From positions 2,542,001 to 2,606,000 of the forward strand of contig NC_003284.9 of the NCBI RefSeq assembly GCF_000002985.6: DNA of 64,000 nucleotides. The letters run 5' to 3'. The translations under genes were made by a program, and so were the position numbers. This DNA is from Caenorhabditis elegans (taxonomy: Eukaryota; Nematoda; Chromadorea; Rhabditida; Rhabditidae). Numbering within the stretch: position 1 is the first letter of the stretch; the number at the start of each line of letters is the position of its first letter. Shown here in pieces: positions 1-12,237 of the stretch. Under the pieces are notes generated by a model, which made no database searches, was not told the DNA's origin, and saw only the letters and a list, made by a program, of their open reading frames with translations.

Positions 1-2766
1 TGAATTTCGTTTGAATCTTGCTTTAAAATCACGTCAGTTTTCTGATTTTGTCCGACTGAAAGTTGAGGATACAACTGGAAACATTAAAAATCCAATTGAA
101 CATCTGACTTGAAATCAAAAAAAAATGTTCAAGGAGTGTGTACTTTAGTTTGGTCTTTTTGAAAGAACAAGTATACATGGAAAAGTTCTTCAACGTAAAA
201 ATGTTTAAAATTATTATGAGGCAAAAACAAAACAAAGTGGTCATAGAATTTTTGGAAAAAAACTATGTTTTTAATATGATATTTCAAGTTTTCAGTTATT
301 TTTGTTGCCCAAACTCACATGAACCGACATCTCATGAGTTCATTTTTAATTGTGCCGCATGTTTAATAAGAAAGTCGTGAAAGTAAAGTAATACTTACTT
401 TTATGTACACACTTTCCATATATGAATTGCAATTATTCATAATCAAAAATGGACTTACCAGATGTCGGCGCTTATTTTCTTGCCACAATTTCAATATATA
501 ATTTAAAAATGAAAAAACAGATAGACATAGTCATGGACTATTTTTCGTTAGTTGAAAATTTTTTGATATCCTTTCTAGTTTCGGAGCTATACTTATTTGA
601 AAAATTATCAAAACTATCACAAACCTAAAAGGGGATACCTTTTTGGCCAGCACAAAAATTTTCCACTGACAAGAAATTTTTCTGCTTTTTCTACCGTACC
701 TAATTTATTATGTACTGGTATATTCAAAATAAGCAAAGATATTTCAAAGTAAAATTTCTAACTAAAGTGGTGAGGTGCAACACTATTGGAAAAATGACGG
801 TATCTATCTTATTGAAAACGTATGTCATTTAAAATTTTATTACTAAACTATTGTTCACCCGAAACTACCTAAAATATTGCATCCACATTTGAATCACGCA
901 GACATAAAACAAAGGCATTGGAGAATACGTATGTCTAGCCAAAGAAAAGCCTGATTCGAAGTTACCTTGAACAGAAGAACAGAATGAAACAGAAGAAAAC
1001 AGTTTCGTGTTTCCTAGTGGGCAGATTTAAAGTGTACAATTTGAGTAGAAACAATGAAAAATGCTGCCGACGGAACTGCAAATTTCATTTTCTCTTTTTT
1101 CATGCCAGCTGATGCGCTATGCTCTCTGTGAGAAAATTAATTAGTTTGATCTGTTAACCTTTTTTGATTTTCTATTTTATTCTTGTAAAAGCTAGCTTTT
1201 TGTGAAATGAAATTGAAGAACAAGGTCAAAGAGTACATCATTGTTATCTTGCTGAATAAATTAGGAGAACAAGGGCAAAGGAGCACAAAGAGAAAATACA
1301 CGGAAAGTTTGTGGAATGAGCTGGTTCCACCCGTGTCCTAGGGAAAAATAAGGAAAGTGAAAAAAAAAAACGAGAGAAATGAGAAATGAGAAACGGAAAC
1401 AAATCAAATATGATGTGCTCTGTAGTTCCTAGGCAAGTGTGTCCCGTTGCGTGCGGTGCGCCTCCAGTTCCGGGTCGCGTTTCGAGGACGAGTAGGTAAG
1501 AAGTGGCGAGACTAATTCATGCGACACAGGCAAATGATTGGCCGTCAATGAGCAGAGTTCTGAAAAAAAGAGCATTCCAAGTCAAGGCTTAGGGTTTCAA
1601 TGTGCTCCGACTCCGCCTATGAGGAGCACCTATGGGGTGGGTGTGGAGGCTGTTTACGCACATTTGAACGAGTTAGAATCGTATGGACAGGTGGAAACGT
1701 ATATGTTCCTGAGCGATCTGGTTTATTGTTAGTGTGATTTTTTAGTAAACAGATTTGGAAATAAGGAAAAAGGGCACCGGATTGGAATTAGCATTTGCAC
1801 GAAAATAATGATTATATTTTTAATCTCATAAATGAATTCCTACATATATAATCCATTATAAAACCTTTTACTACTATTTTATCAATGACCTTTTGGCTTA
1901 AAAATTTGATATTTAGTCTGTAAGTTAAAAATAATTGCCTCCGAAAAGGTTAATGAAAAAACTTCGCCAGTCTTAAAAGTGGAGTAGCGGGAAAATTGCT
2001 TTAAAACATGCCTATGACACAATAATGACCAGATATCATAGTTTAAAAAATTCAAGAGTTTTCTCTAAATCTTATACGATTTTTTGAAAGTTGGAAAAAT
2101 CTCAATTTTTGCCACTTTTTTACTTACAATTAAACTAAAAAACTTTAAAACTTTAAAAAAATTCCCTTCGGATATTATGGCGTATTTATATTTCAAATGT
2201 AAATAATTAGAGGTTTCAACATGCGATAGTGCTATAATTTTTTAAAAATAACAAAAACTGGGTGATTGCCACTTTTCGACTATCAAGAAAACGTTTTCAA
2301 AAATTTTGAAAAGTTTAACTATGATATTTGGTCATTTTGGCATCATAAGTGTTTTTCAAAAATTGCTCCACTGGCGCGCTACTCCACATTTTTACAAGTA
2401 GAGTGTGGATATTGTTCAAAACCGTTTCTTTAGTGTCAAAACGTGTGTAAAATTTTTCAGAATTTTTTGAGGGGTACAAGCTAGTTGAAAATTTTAAAAT
2501 TATTCGAAAATCCACATTTTTGAACAACTTTGCGATTTTCCAAAACTTTGACTGAAAATTTTAAAATATCAAAAAAATGTGGAAATTTCAATTTCATTAT
2601 TCAGGCTTCTGCGGCAAACTTGCCGAAACTGCCGTTTTCCGAGCTCGGCAAGTTTTCCGAATTTGCCGTGCTTTTCAAGAAAGTGTTCATCAAATTCAGC
2701 GTTTTCCCCTATTTTCAACTAAATTTAACATTCATAAATTCTTGTTTAATTTCCAAAATGTCATCA
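1..2766. other. Intergenic, repeat-rich, no gene seen
   Basis: No open frame here has coding character or flanking splice sites. Around 1430-1500 there is a GC-richer patch ending in a donor-like AG/GTAAGA; it could be an untranslated exon or regulatory DNA of a gene to the left, but nothing proves it. An inverted-repeat element lies at 1979-2388. Degenerate GCGGCAAA/TTTGCCG repeats at about 2605-2670 resemble the hAT-like element at 14194-14547. Confidence 0.6.
1979..2388. repeat. Inverted-repeat element (MITE), GTGGAGTAGC family
   Basis: The left end reads GTGGAGTAGCG and the right end CGCGCTACTCCAC. Inside, a segment containing GACCAGATATCATAG is mirrored by CTATGATATTTGGTC. This is the most complete copy of a family that recurs all over the window, for example near 16263, 26341, 31826, 37490, 41710, 44217, 48093, 53970 and 58445. 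No transposase ORF is present, so it is non-autonomous. Confidence 0.8.
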
Positions 2767-5700
2767 TTACAACGAACCGAACAATTTCTGCATGACGATT
2801 GAAAGCGCCACGTTTGTAACAACCGCTATGATGCTGTAATACTGATAAGAAATGGCAAAAATGCGCTCCAACCCGAAAACCCTGGAAACAATCAATTTGT
2901 CATAATCAAATTTACAATGAATTACAATGGGGTCGACGTGACTGCTCCAATAAACGATTCATCAAAATACGTCAGAGTTTGATTTGAGCACTGACCAAGC
3001 TCCAATGCAACAGGTTTGACCTGAAAAATGTAATTCTCAAAATTTCTTTGAAACGAGTGTTCCATACCTTCACTAGCACGCTTCCAATTGAAATGGAAAA
3101 ACAAACAATGATTGACCCAATTAATCCAACCAGTGCAGCTTTTTCTTTCACGCGAGGAACAAATAATCCAACCACAAATGATCCGAGAACCGGTCCACCA
3201 CCGGCGCCAAAAACTATGAACGAAACCTACATTTTTGGTGTATTAATCGTATTAATCGAAAAGTGTTTCAGTTTACCTGCAATATTATGCTCTGCAGCAT
3301 GCTGCACAGAAACGCCACAAATATTGAAATGAACGAAAGAACAATTGCTGAAGTTGTTGAATAAAGGTTAAAAATTTATGTATTTTCTATGTTCCTTAAG
3401 ATGGAAAAGACAAAATAATGTAACAAGTACAATTTGGTACTCCCCGTTTTTCTGGAAATTAATTTTAAATTCTCAGGCTTAGAAACCACCATTTGTAAAC
3501 CTAGAGATAAACATTAATATTACGTTTTAACTGAAAAAAAATTACCAAAAAATTATATTATATTTAAAGGTAGAGAAATAATTGTAAAAAACTTATAGAA
3601 TTTTTCTAATGATTTTTTTTCCAATATTGCCAAAAAAAATGAAATGAGTCATTATAACTTTTTTGCGTTTTTCGGCTGTCCTAATTGAGGTTTCTTCATT
3701 TATTGTTTTATAGTTAAAACATAATTTGTCAATTTATCAGGCATTTTCTGCAAAAAATGGTTTTTTTTGTTAAGTTATCAATTTTTTTGCCGATTTTAAA
3801 ATTTCATCGAGTTTTTTCACAGAAAAAGATGCTTTACAGTTATATTTGATATATCCAAATTGTAATCTATCCTTTAAGGAAAAAAACTCAGAGACGATAA
3901 ATGCTGGGCCATATATATATATATATATATATATTTGTTTTAAAGTGAAAACAATAAATCCAAGATATTCAAATTTTCCCACTTCACTTACGCAAAATTC
4001 TCATTGCATTTTGAACTTGGTCATTTCTAAGCGGCGCCATTTTTCTACGCTCACGATAAACTTTCCAAACATCGTTTATCACTATTGAAGACACTGCAGT
4101 AAACGACGCTGACAACGTGCTGGAATAATGTTTTTTTTTTAGAGCTTTAAGTCTGAACTTCTACCTAATTCCAGCACTGTATACCGCCGCAGCAAATAGT
4201 CCCACGGATCCAGGATATTTTGAAGTGACATCCATCACGAAACGTGGCAACAGTTCATTTGCATTTCCAATTTGTGGATGGCAATCTTTATAATGCGCGT
4301 AGATCAAAAATCCAACGGACACGTACGACACAAGAATAATTGTATTGCATACGATGTTCAATAGCACCACTCTAAATTTGTTGTTTTTTTTTCGTTGCTA
4401 TATACGTTTTGTTTTGCTCTCTTGAGCTCACTTCTGGGCAGATTTGAGTGTGTCCATTGCCATATATCTCTGGATACTCAATTGGTTGGCAGCGAACAAT
4501 GCCAAAATATTTCCCGTTCCTCCGATAAGCAATGACCATACTGAGTGACGAATGGTTGGGTTGATACGGAAGCTATAAATCTCATTTTTCTTCTTTTTTT
4601 TCAGATTAAGCCGAGCTTTATGATGTGTATTGAGGATTTTGCAGAGTTATTTTAAATATCAGATCAACAGAAGAATATTCTAATAAACTACTAGAAGCTG
4701 GAAATTCTGTGTGTGCGTCAATAGGTCGCTGCTCTATCCGATTAGTTTCTAATCTGGTCAGAATTTGCATTTGTGGGGAATAAAATAGAGATATTTTGGA
4801 ATCTATTTCATTTCTCAATGGTTGTGCTCATTTACACATCCCCCACACATTATAGGGACTTACTCATTGAGAATGAACCGCTTTCCATGCACAACACTTG
4901 TGTACACATCATGGATGCTCATCTCTCGTAATGAAATTGAAATTATGAAGGTCATTGTGAGAAATATTAATAACATTTGAATTGCGGAAGTGTGAATTCC
5001 GGCTTTTACTCCTCCCTGGAAAAAAATTGTATGATGAAAAATATTGAACACCACTACTCACCACACTTATATAGAAAGCAGAGAGTACAGCGGTGATGAG
5101 GATTGATACGGTGATCGGGATGTTGGTAATTGAGGCGATGGCCAGCGACGGAGCATACAGTGCAACTGAGTTGTAGAGAATCATCTGAGTTTAAGAAAAA
5201 TTACGTTGATGTAAAACATTGAATAGAGTAGGTTCCAAAATGACCCAACACCATAGTAAAATGCTTGTTTCGAAAAGTGGAAATTATTGAGTTTTTTGCC
5301 ATTTTTGAGAATTCCTTAGCAGTGACAAAAACTGAAAAATCGTCTCTTTTTGACAAAATTGTTTTTTAACTCAATAAAAAAATTGTTAAGTTTTACTAAA
5401 ATTTTTTGTAATTTTGGCGCATTTGGGGCTACTCTTCCAATAAGATTTGAAACAAATTAGTTATAAATGTGGAATCAATAATACTGTTTAGGCTTGTTAA
5501 ATAAGTACCATTAAGACGAACCTAATCGAATTACTATACAAAAGTTTCTGGAAAACCCTTTTTTGGATACTATGTTCCCGACCCGGCTCACCCATAATAA
5601 ATAGGCATAGGAAAAAAAGCATTGGTGCAGCCGGCGACTAACGGGCGACAGTGGGCAAGTAGCGGGCAAAATCAAACGTAAAATCGATAATTTAAATTAA

Positions 5701-6966
5701 TTGGAACTATATATACATCAACCCTTGCCAAAATCATTACAAGTACTTTACAATTTAACAGAACAGATTGTCAATAGTTTCTATTATACATCTGTAGTAA
5801 TACTACACTAACCTGAACACAAAACAACGATGTCGTCACAAATCTGCATTTGTAGTCAAATCGTCTTTCAAAGTACTGAAATTTTCAAAAGAAATATTAT
5901 TCATCATGGAATCCATCAATTTATACCTCGTATATTGTTGTGAGCTTGAGGCGATAGAGGACCGGCAAAAAAACGAATGCAACAATTGGAAACGAGATAA
6001 CGTACATTGGTGCGAACCAGAGCATCATACCTCCTTGGTAATAAATCTGGAATATTTTACCATTTTACATTATTCTGTACATGTAATACTATTATTTTCA
6101 ATCCGGAGTGTGTGGCAATTGCCAACAGACAATTCTATAAAATGAGCAATTGCGGCATTTAACTTTATTGATAAAATAATGGCGAATATTTGCTTTTTCT
6201 GAAAATACCCTTTATTTAAATTGAAACAGCTTGAATTGCTCAAAAATTGTCCAAAAGTTGAAAATTGCCGGAAAATATCGGTCAAATAATGGGAAGCAAT
6301 TTTCGGCATTTTTTAACTTTCAGACAATTTTTTATCATTTTTCAGTTTTAAGTTAAATTTTTAAAAAAGTATTTTTAGATAAAGCAAATATTTCGCTATA
6401 TTATATTATTAAATTTTAATTAAATACCTTGAGATAATATAGCTCATTTTCTAGATCTGCCGGCCGGCAATTGGCCTACTTCTCTAAACCACCCCTTTAC
6501 TTTTCTTTGATTGTGTTCCCATTCTCATGAACACCAATTTCTCATCAATTAAGAAATCCTTATTCGGGTTGAATATTCAACAGATGGATTAACCAAAAGT
6601 GTCATTAGATATTTAGCCATTCAATTAAACCGCGCATCCCTTCCTTTCATGTGTGCCGCTTTTGTTACCTCTGCTGGGAAGCCGAGCAACGAAATGGACG
6701 AAATGAAACCGGAGCACACTGACAGCGTTGCCGACCAAACGGAGACCCTGAAGTTTTCGTTTTGGTCATTCTTTACATACTTTTCTCGTTTTTTTTCTCC
6801 TTTTGTCCTGCTAAAAATAATGTCGTCATTTTATTTCTCACCTAGATCCAACCATTGTCGCGTGCACACTTTGTTCTTCATTCTCAGTTTTTCGTGATTT
6901 TATGAAGCCGTAGGCACTTATTGATATTAAACACGTGAGTAATGTGACGTAGTCAGAGAATTCCAT
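2767..6966 (-). CDS. SLC5-family sodium:solute symporter, 13 exons, 525 aa
   Basis: A multi-pass plasma-membrane protein predicted to couple Na+ influx to uptake of an organic solute or vitamin; the substrate cannot be read from sequence. Exons (5' to 3'): 6842-6966, 6669-6747, 5927-6046, 5813-5875, 5062-5184, 4864-5015, 4432-4572, 4165-4371, 3992-4119, 3277-3347, 3068-3226, 2926-3020, 2767-2881. All phases agree. Family landmarks: TM1 after [23 protein letters not shown] in the next helix, [22 protein letters not shown], and YSAGISTLSASF. The last exon supplies the final helix ([10 protein letters not shown]) and replaces an apparent stop just after the 2926 donor. The start was chosen because an acceptor (TTTTAG) lies 12 bases upstream. 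At 525 aa it is shorter than many SLC5 proteins (about 580-680). From memory this may be F52H2.4. Confidence 0.88.
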
Positions 6967-7527
6967 TCAGAATTTAACCTAAAAGAAACAAATTTAAAAG
7001 CGTGGGACTTTCGAGAAATATGTACAAAAATAATGATCGAAAATGTTTTGAAATGATGTCACTGGGACCCACTACACAAAAACAAAAATGAGAAAGGGTT
7101 TAGATAGGCTTAAAATTTCAAAGTTAAGACAGGATACGTGGGTCATGGCTCAGAAGCTGAGCACACGCGCTACACAATGTACATCATGACTTTTCAATTG
7201 TTTGTGGCCAAGACTGATTTTGTAATGTTTTTCGCCCATCCCTTTCTATTATTTTCCCATTTGCCGGCACCATCACTCAATGAAACAATTTATTAAATCT
7301 ATGATGAAATGTTTTATTGGATGAAATCATTTTTTTCCAATTCGCTTAAATAAAAAGTAAAAGAGGAGGTAAAGGAGTATTGCAAAGTGTGTTGACATTG
7401 ACGAATGGCGGACCATGATGTGTAACAAAACGGAAAGCGTACGCATTTATGTGTTGAACGCGGGTGCTCACGCGAGGCTTTACTATTTTTTCAATTCTCA
7501 TTTCTTACTTTTTTAATCTAAAAATTT
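6967..7527. other. Upstream region of the SLC5 gene
   Basis: It holds the putative trans-splice or 5' UTR acceptor (TTTTAG on the minus strand) about 12 bases before the ATG, then AT-rich sequence as far as the tRNA. No other coding signal was seen. It probably serves as promoter. Confidence 0.5.
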
Positions 7528-7544
7528 CGCTCCCGGGTGGGCTC

Positions 7545-7580
<36 letters not shown>

Positions 7581-7600
7581 GCCTATTGCGCCACGGAAGC
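7528..7600 (-). tRNA. tRNA-Asn (anticodon GTT)
   Basis: Read on the minus strand, the acceptor arm GCTTCCG pairs with CGGGAGC (one G-T pair). The anticodon stem-loop is TTCGGCTGTTAACCGAA with GTT in the loop, and the T arm contains GGTTCGAGCC (B box). Discriminator base is G. No intron. The A and B boxes are intact, so it looks functional as an RNA polymerase III gene. Confidence 0.96.
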
Positions 7601-8089
7601 ACATGAACCGGACGGGAAGACGGTCAAATACGTGTTAAAGGAAAGAGTGAGAGATAGAGAGTCAAACGAGAAACACGCACACAATGTGACAACAGAAATG
7701 TTTGTGTGGCTTGTTGTGGAGAGTCACAATGATTATGAACTTCTTTATGCATATGGTTTATAATAAGTTAAACATTTTAATACTAAAATGTTGCTAAGCT
7801 GGTCTCAAGGACAAAATGTGACATGACACACCATGGGTCAGAGAAATGTGATTTGAAAAAAGCGCGCGCAAAAGCATAAGCGGAAACAACACGCAAATGG
7901 AAAGAAAAGAGTGTTAGAGAGATGTGCCATCAATTTCGAAATGAGGCACCGCTTAATAATGGCCTAGAAATTTCTCTTACACATTTCCTACGCCAAATGT
8001 GATAATGCTCAATTCATGGTGCATCAAAGGAATCTGCTTCGTTTATTTTGATATTTTTAAGTTCCACAGAGTAACAGGTTACGTTAAAG

Positions 8090-8520
8090 GAGGAGTAACG
8101 ATTTTGAACGTATAGACCAAAAATTTGCAGAAATGGACGAATTTCGTCTCAAAAAGTTGTCAAAAAAAATTTTTATTTCAGTTCACAATTTCGAATAAAA
8201 AAGGGTATAATTTTTTCCAAAACCTCCAATTTTGGACACTTACCCGTTTCTCAATTTTGGTCACTTCTCAGCGGTCCAAAGTTAACTTTTTCTAATTATC
8301 ATCTTTTTTGCATATTTTGGTAGTTTATCTCCCGTTATTCATTGGTTAAGGTACATTTTAAACTGATAAATAATTAATTTTTGCAATTTTTGGTCATTGG
8401 ATTTTTAGGCTAAAATTCCTATTTTTGCCTATTTTTTCTAACTAAGCACATTTAGGTAACGTATGTTTAAAATACCCTAAACCTAAGTTCAAGACAATTT
8501 ATACCAGCTTAGAAAATCTG
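8090..8520. repeat. Interspersed repeat (AGGAGTAACG...AGTTATCTCCCGT family)
   Basis: It begins with AAGGAGGAGTAACG and continues with a module that recurs with variation at about 40625-41125, 46645-47130, 50240-50715 and 62000-62190. The shared features are a 'gaaacttctcaaaaa' block, 'ggcggttcaaaatttc', and a central stretch about a TTTATTTC/GTTATT box. No coding capacity. Confidence 0.6.
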
Positions 8521-9539
8521 TAAAAAATATGGCCAACTATGAATATTTGGTATATTTATTCAATATGCATATTCCTATTTATACCTTATCAACTACTTAT
8601 TCCTCTTGTTTGTCAACAAAATTTTTATCTCTGGTAATCTCTCAATTTCATATGCTATCCTTTTCTTCTTTTTTTCTTCTTTCATTTCTCCAGTTTTTGC
8701 TTCAATCGTCCAGTGTGGATTTCATTATCCTCTCTCTCTCTCTACAACCCCCGAGCTTTACGAGTTTTTACGAAAACAACACACGCACTATTTTCTTCCC
8801 TTGTAATTATTGATTCCAAATAAATAAATAAATTTCAAAAAAAGACGGAAAAGGAAAGGATGAGAAAAGTAATCATGCGCAAAAAAGCAAATGACCGTTG
8901 TCCTAAGACCTCCGTGCTCTTTTGCTCGCTGTGTCGCATCGATCTACGAAATAAAAAGTTGTCTGAATAGTATTCCTTTTTCTTGTTTTTTTTTTGTTTT
9001 CATGTTGCAATTTCAAACTAAAAAATTTGTTTTGATGCCAACGTTGTTCAGTAGCCAAAACACCTGCTTCTGACTAGAAAAAGTGAAAAGGTGCATAAAT
9101 AATGAAAACAAATTAGGCGTAATCCCACCTGCTCTAGTTGTCATGGCGATTTTTGTTATGATGTTGTTTTAAAATGTTTGCTTCATTTTTTGCTTGTTAT
9201 GTGTTTTTGTGTCATTTTTCAAGAAAACATTGAATTTCATGAAGAAAAATATACAGATTGAAAAGTTTCTTAAAGCTGCAAAATATTCTAATTCTATATA
9301 AATTATTTTAAAAATGTATGACAGAGTTGGGTTCTTATTTCCGACAAAATTTTTTCCTTTCTTCTCAGTGATGAGTGATTGTGATAGAAACTGACAGATT
9401 ATTTTCCAATTGCTCATTATGAGCACAACTCTAATAAAAACTCAAAACTCAATTGCAAGCTATATTAAAACCTAATACTATTAAATAACTGTTTTCAATT
9501 TTTACCATAATATCTAAAAACTTAGCTTTGGTGGAACTA

Positions 9540-9845
9540 AAGTTTCCATGCAGGCGCGAAAATGCCTGCCGCGCTAACTCTGCGGCGAACTTCGCCTGTC
9601 TTGCGCGGCGAGCCTCGCCACCTGTATAGTGCGGCGCAGAAGCCGAAAAGTGTCGGCCGCGTCGAAAAAACCGTCTTTCGCACCATCTTGTGTAATCACC
9701 AAGCCTTTGACTTCTCGCCATAGTGCAGAAATGAAGCGAGAGGCCGGCAGGTTGGAGGCATGCGCCAGGCACTGAAACCGCGACTACCTCCCATGGATGT
9801 CGTAGTGGTAACCCGTTTCTAGACCGATTTATGTTTGCTTTAACT
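9540..9845. repeat. GC-rich block, probable interspersed repeat
   Basis: About 300 bases with much higher GC than the surroundings, containing short self-complementary words (AGGCGCGAAAATGCCT; many GCGGC/GCCGC). The minus strand is open for 134 codons, but the composition is repeat-like and there is no splice context or family resemblance, so I do not call it a gene. Confidence 0.5.
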
Positions 9846-10219
9846 CGAAACAAAATCTCTCAAAAAATTCAAACGTTTTTTTATGGTTGGGCTTATTTTA
9901 GCTAAAATTAGACAATTTTTTGAGAAATTTTTGAGAAGTTTCATTATAAAAAGTTTCCTTGTAAACACATTTTGGCTCTTTACGTTTAAAATCGTCACTC
10001 CTTCAATCATTGTTCAAAAAGCTTTCACATCCTCACACCCTCAAAGTGCAAAACAATAAAGCGTTTCACATCTGGTGCACTTTTGTAAAATGCGTATCCA
10101 AACGCACGGAAGATGATTGTTCCTGTCACATCACTCATTACTCGTTCTCCTCTTTTACACTCCCCCAAATTTTCATTTCTGTTGATTCATTGACCCACGG
10201 GTATAAACATCGAATAAGA

Positions 10220-10236
10220 GGGGGGGGGGGGGGGGG
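10220..10236 (+). repeat. Poly-G tract (G17)
   Basis: Seventeen consecutive G. Long mono-G tracts are a known C. elegans feature and potential G-quadruplexes whose stability depends on the DOG-1/FANCJ helicase. Confidence 0.95.
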
Positions 10237-11564
10237 TCTTCTTTTCATTCCGATTCGATACCCTAATAAATGTGCATTATCCGTCCCCGTTGTTAGGGGA
10301 CAAGTAAGCAAGCTGGTTCCCACATTACCGATCCGATGACCGCTGTACTCATATATGTAGTAAGTAAACTGACGAGATAGTGCGGTTTATGCGGAGGTGA
10401 GTGAGGGTGACCAGTGTGCGCAATTCTTTTTGTCAATGTCTGCCCATTCCTCGTCATTTGCCCTCTGTCCCTCAAACGGCCGACACACGCACACACACAC
10501 ACACAAACAGGGGCTGGACGGACACACAACGATACGGTTAGTTCATCTAAAATGACATTTGGATTCAGAGATCCTCCGTTTACCAGTTAGCGTTTATGAG
10601 CGTTTATCTTGAGACCGATACCAATTTTATTTCATTTTGTTGGCAAAACCCCAAAATGACTGCCGATTTTCATCCGATTGGTTCTTCCTTTTAGTGTGCG
10701 TGTTTGAATAGAAACTTGATCGCTCTCCGTGAGTTGAGCTTTAGCTTCTACTTCAGAGATCTAATCCTTGACACCAACCACCTGACGTTTAGCGTGTCTA
10801 TCCGGATCTATTCGGATTGAATTTTATCAATATTGCCAAGGAACATAACTTTCAGTTTTATTATGAGCCATGACGTTCTGAAGTCGGTCAAAATGCGTTT
10901 TTATTTATTTTTCAAAAATCTAGTGGAGTTTTGTCAGTAGGAGTCTAAAACGATCACAAATATCAAAATAGAACAATTCAAAACATTTTGGTTTTTTTTT
11001 AAGTTTCCAAGTTTTAAAGTTTTGGCAAATTGCCAAATTTTTTGAAAAATCTAGACCTTGAGAATACGTATACATGAATAACACAAATTTCAAGTTTAAA
11101 AAATCGTAGACACAATTTTTTTAAATCGTATTCTTAAATTATCAGTGGGCAAAAACTGTCACTTTTTGACAGTAAATAAAACATTTCCAGTTATTTTTGG
11201 TTGAAAAGTTTTACTATTTGTTTTTTTTTGACGCTATAGGAGCTGGCGCTACTTGTGTTGTATACTTTGCAAATGGTCAGCAAATTTTTTGTAACCTTGA
11301 TTTCATTAAAACAAAAAAAAAACAAAAAATCAACTTTATGCTACTGTCCCACCATGTCAACAACATCACTATTATTATATTTAAAGTGAAAACAGCTTAA
11401 AAAAAAAAAAGTCACGCCCAGTACTAGTTTTCCGAAGGTTTTCTTTCCTCTTCTTGCCACTAATTTTTTTCGTCTATTTCTTTGAGTCTCTTTCAATTGA
11501 AATGTTTTTTTTTTCGCCGATGTCTGCCAAAATGTAGATGGCTTTTGCTTCTCTATCTCCCAGA

Positions 11565-11636
11565 TCCTCGGTAGTATAGTGGTGAGTATCCGCGTCTGTC
11601 ACATGCGAGACCCGGGTTCAATTCCCGGCCGGGGAG
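11565..11636 (+). tRNA. tRNA-Asp (anticodon GTC)
   Basis: Acceptor TCCTCGG pairs with CCGGGGA, discriminator G. The anticodon loop is CTGTCAC with GTC. The T arm includes GGGTTCAATTCCC. The D arm has TAGTATAGTGG, typical of eukaryotic tRNA-Asp (A box). No intron, 72 nt. Confidence 0.96.
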
Positions 11637-12237
11637 AACACTTTTTGCTGCTGATTTGCGTTAGAATTATTGTCTTCCGCTTCAGATGGTATCTCTCTCT
11701 TCCGCTATTTTCACTCAACTTTCTATATATGTCCGCCACCCTGTAATTATGATCTTCATCGACCTCGTATATAACCTATCCTACCGATAAAATGCACTGT
11801 GCATAACCAAACAAGTCAATGACAAGAGAGTCAGACGAGAGGAAACAACTTACTGTCATCTCTCGCGTCTTTTTTGTAGACGAGTCGAGTGCCGGCTAGC
11901 AAGCAGCTAATGGGGTTGCGATGACCTACCGACCCCCTGTCATGTACAGCCGCTCTTTTCTCACACGTTTATCTCTTCGCGTTTCCTGCCATTAGAACTT
12001 TGCTCGCTCCTGCCACCCACTTTTCCATTAACATTTGCTGCTTCTTCGTCTACGAATAACATGCTCTCTTTTTGCACGTAGTTCTATTCAAATACGAGTA
12101 TCCCTTTTGCAACACTGTCCTTGAACGTTTTTCGCTTTTCGAATGTTTTGACTTTTTTCTCAACGTCTCTTGTACTTTTTTTTTCATTTTATCATCGTCA
12201 GTGAATTTTTTAAACGAGATTTTTTTTCAGACCAAAG
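11637..12237. promoter_or_regulatory. aat-3: Upstream region of the amino-acid transporter
   Basis: Pyrimidine-rich, GC-elevated sequence before the transporter start. A strong acceptor (TTTTTTTCAG) at 12221-12230 precedes a 7-base leader and the ATG at 12238. That spacing fits SL1 trans-splicing, or a 5' UTR intron. No individual transcription-factor site is claimed. Confidence 0.55.

Larger units (their letters stand above)
7601..11564. other. Intergenic region with repeats, no protein gene seen
   Basis: About 4 kb between the two tRNA genes. It contains an interspersed repeat at about 8090-8520, a GC-rich block at 9540-9845, a G17 tract at 10220-10236, and a CA-repeat-rich GC-elevated stretch at 10270-10560 that may be distal promoter DNA of the plus-strand transporter. 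Open frames here lack splice context and recognisable protein character. Confidence 0.55.

Noticed and set aside
7464..7763. A 99-codon plus-strand ORF over the tRNA-Asn
   Set aside because: It reads through the tRNA gene antisense; the openness is incidental.
9449..9853. A 134-codon open frame on the minus strand
   Set aside because: It is a by-product of the GC-rich repeat-like block: no splice context, no family resemblance, and abrupt composition change at both ends.
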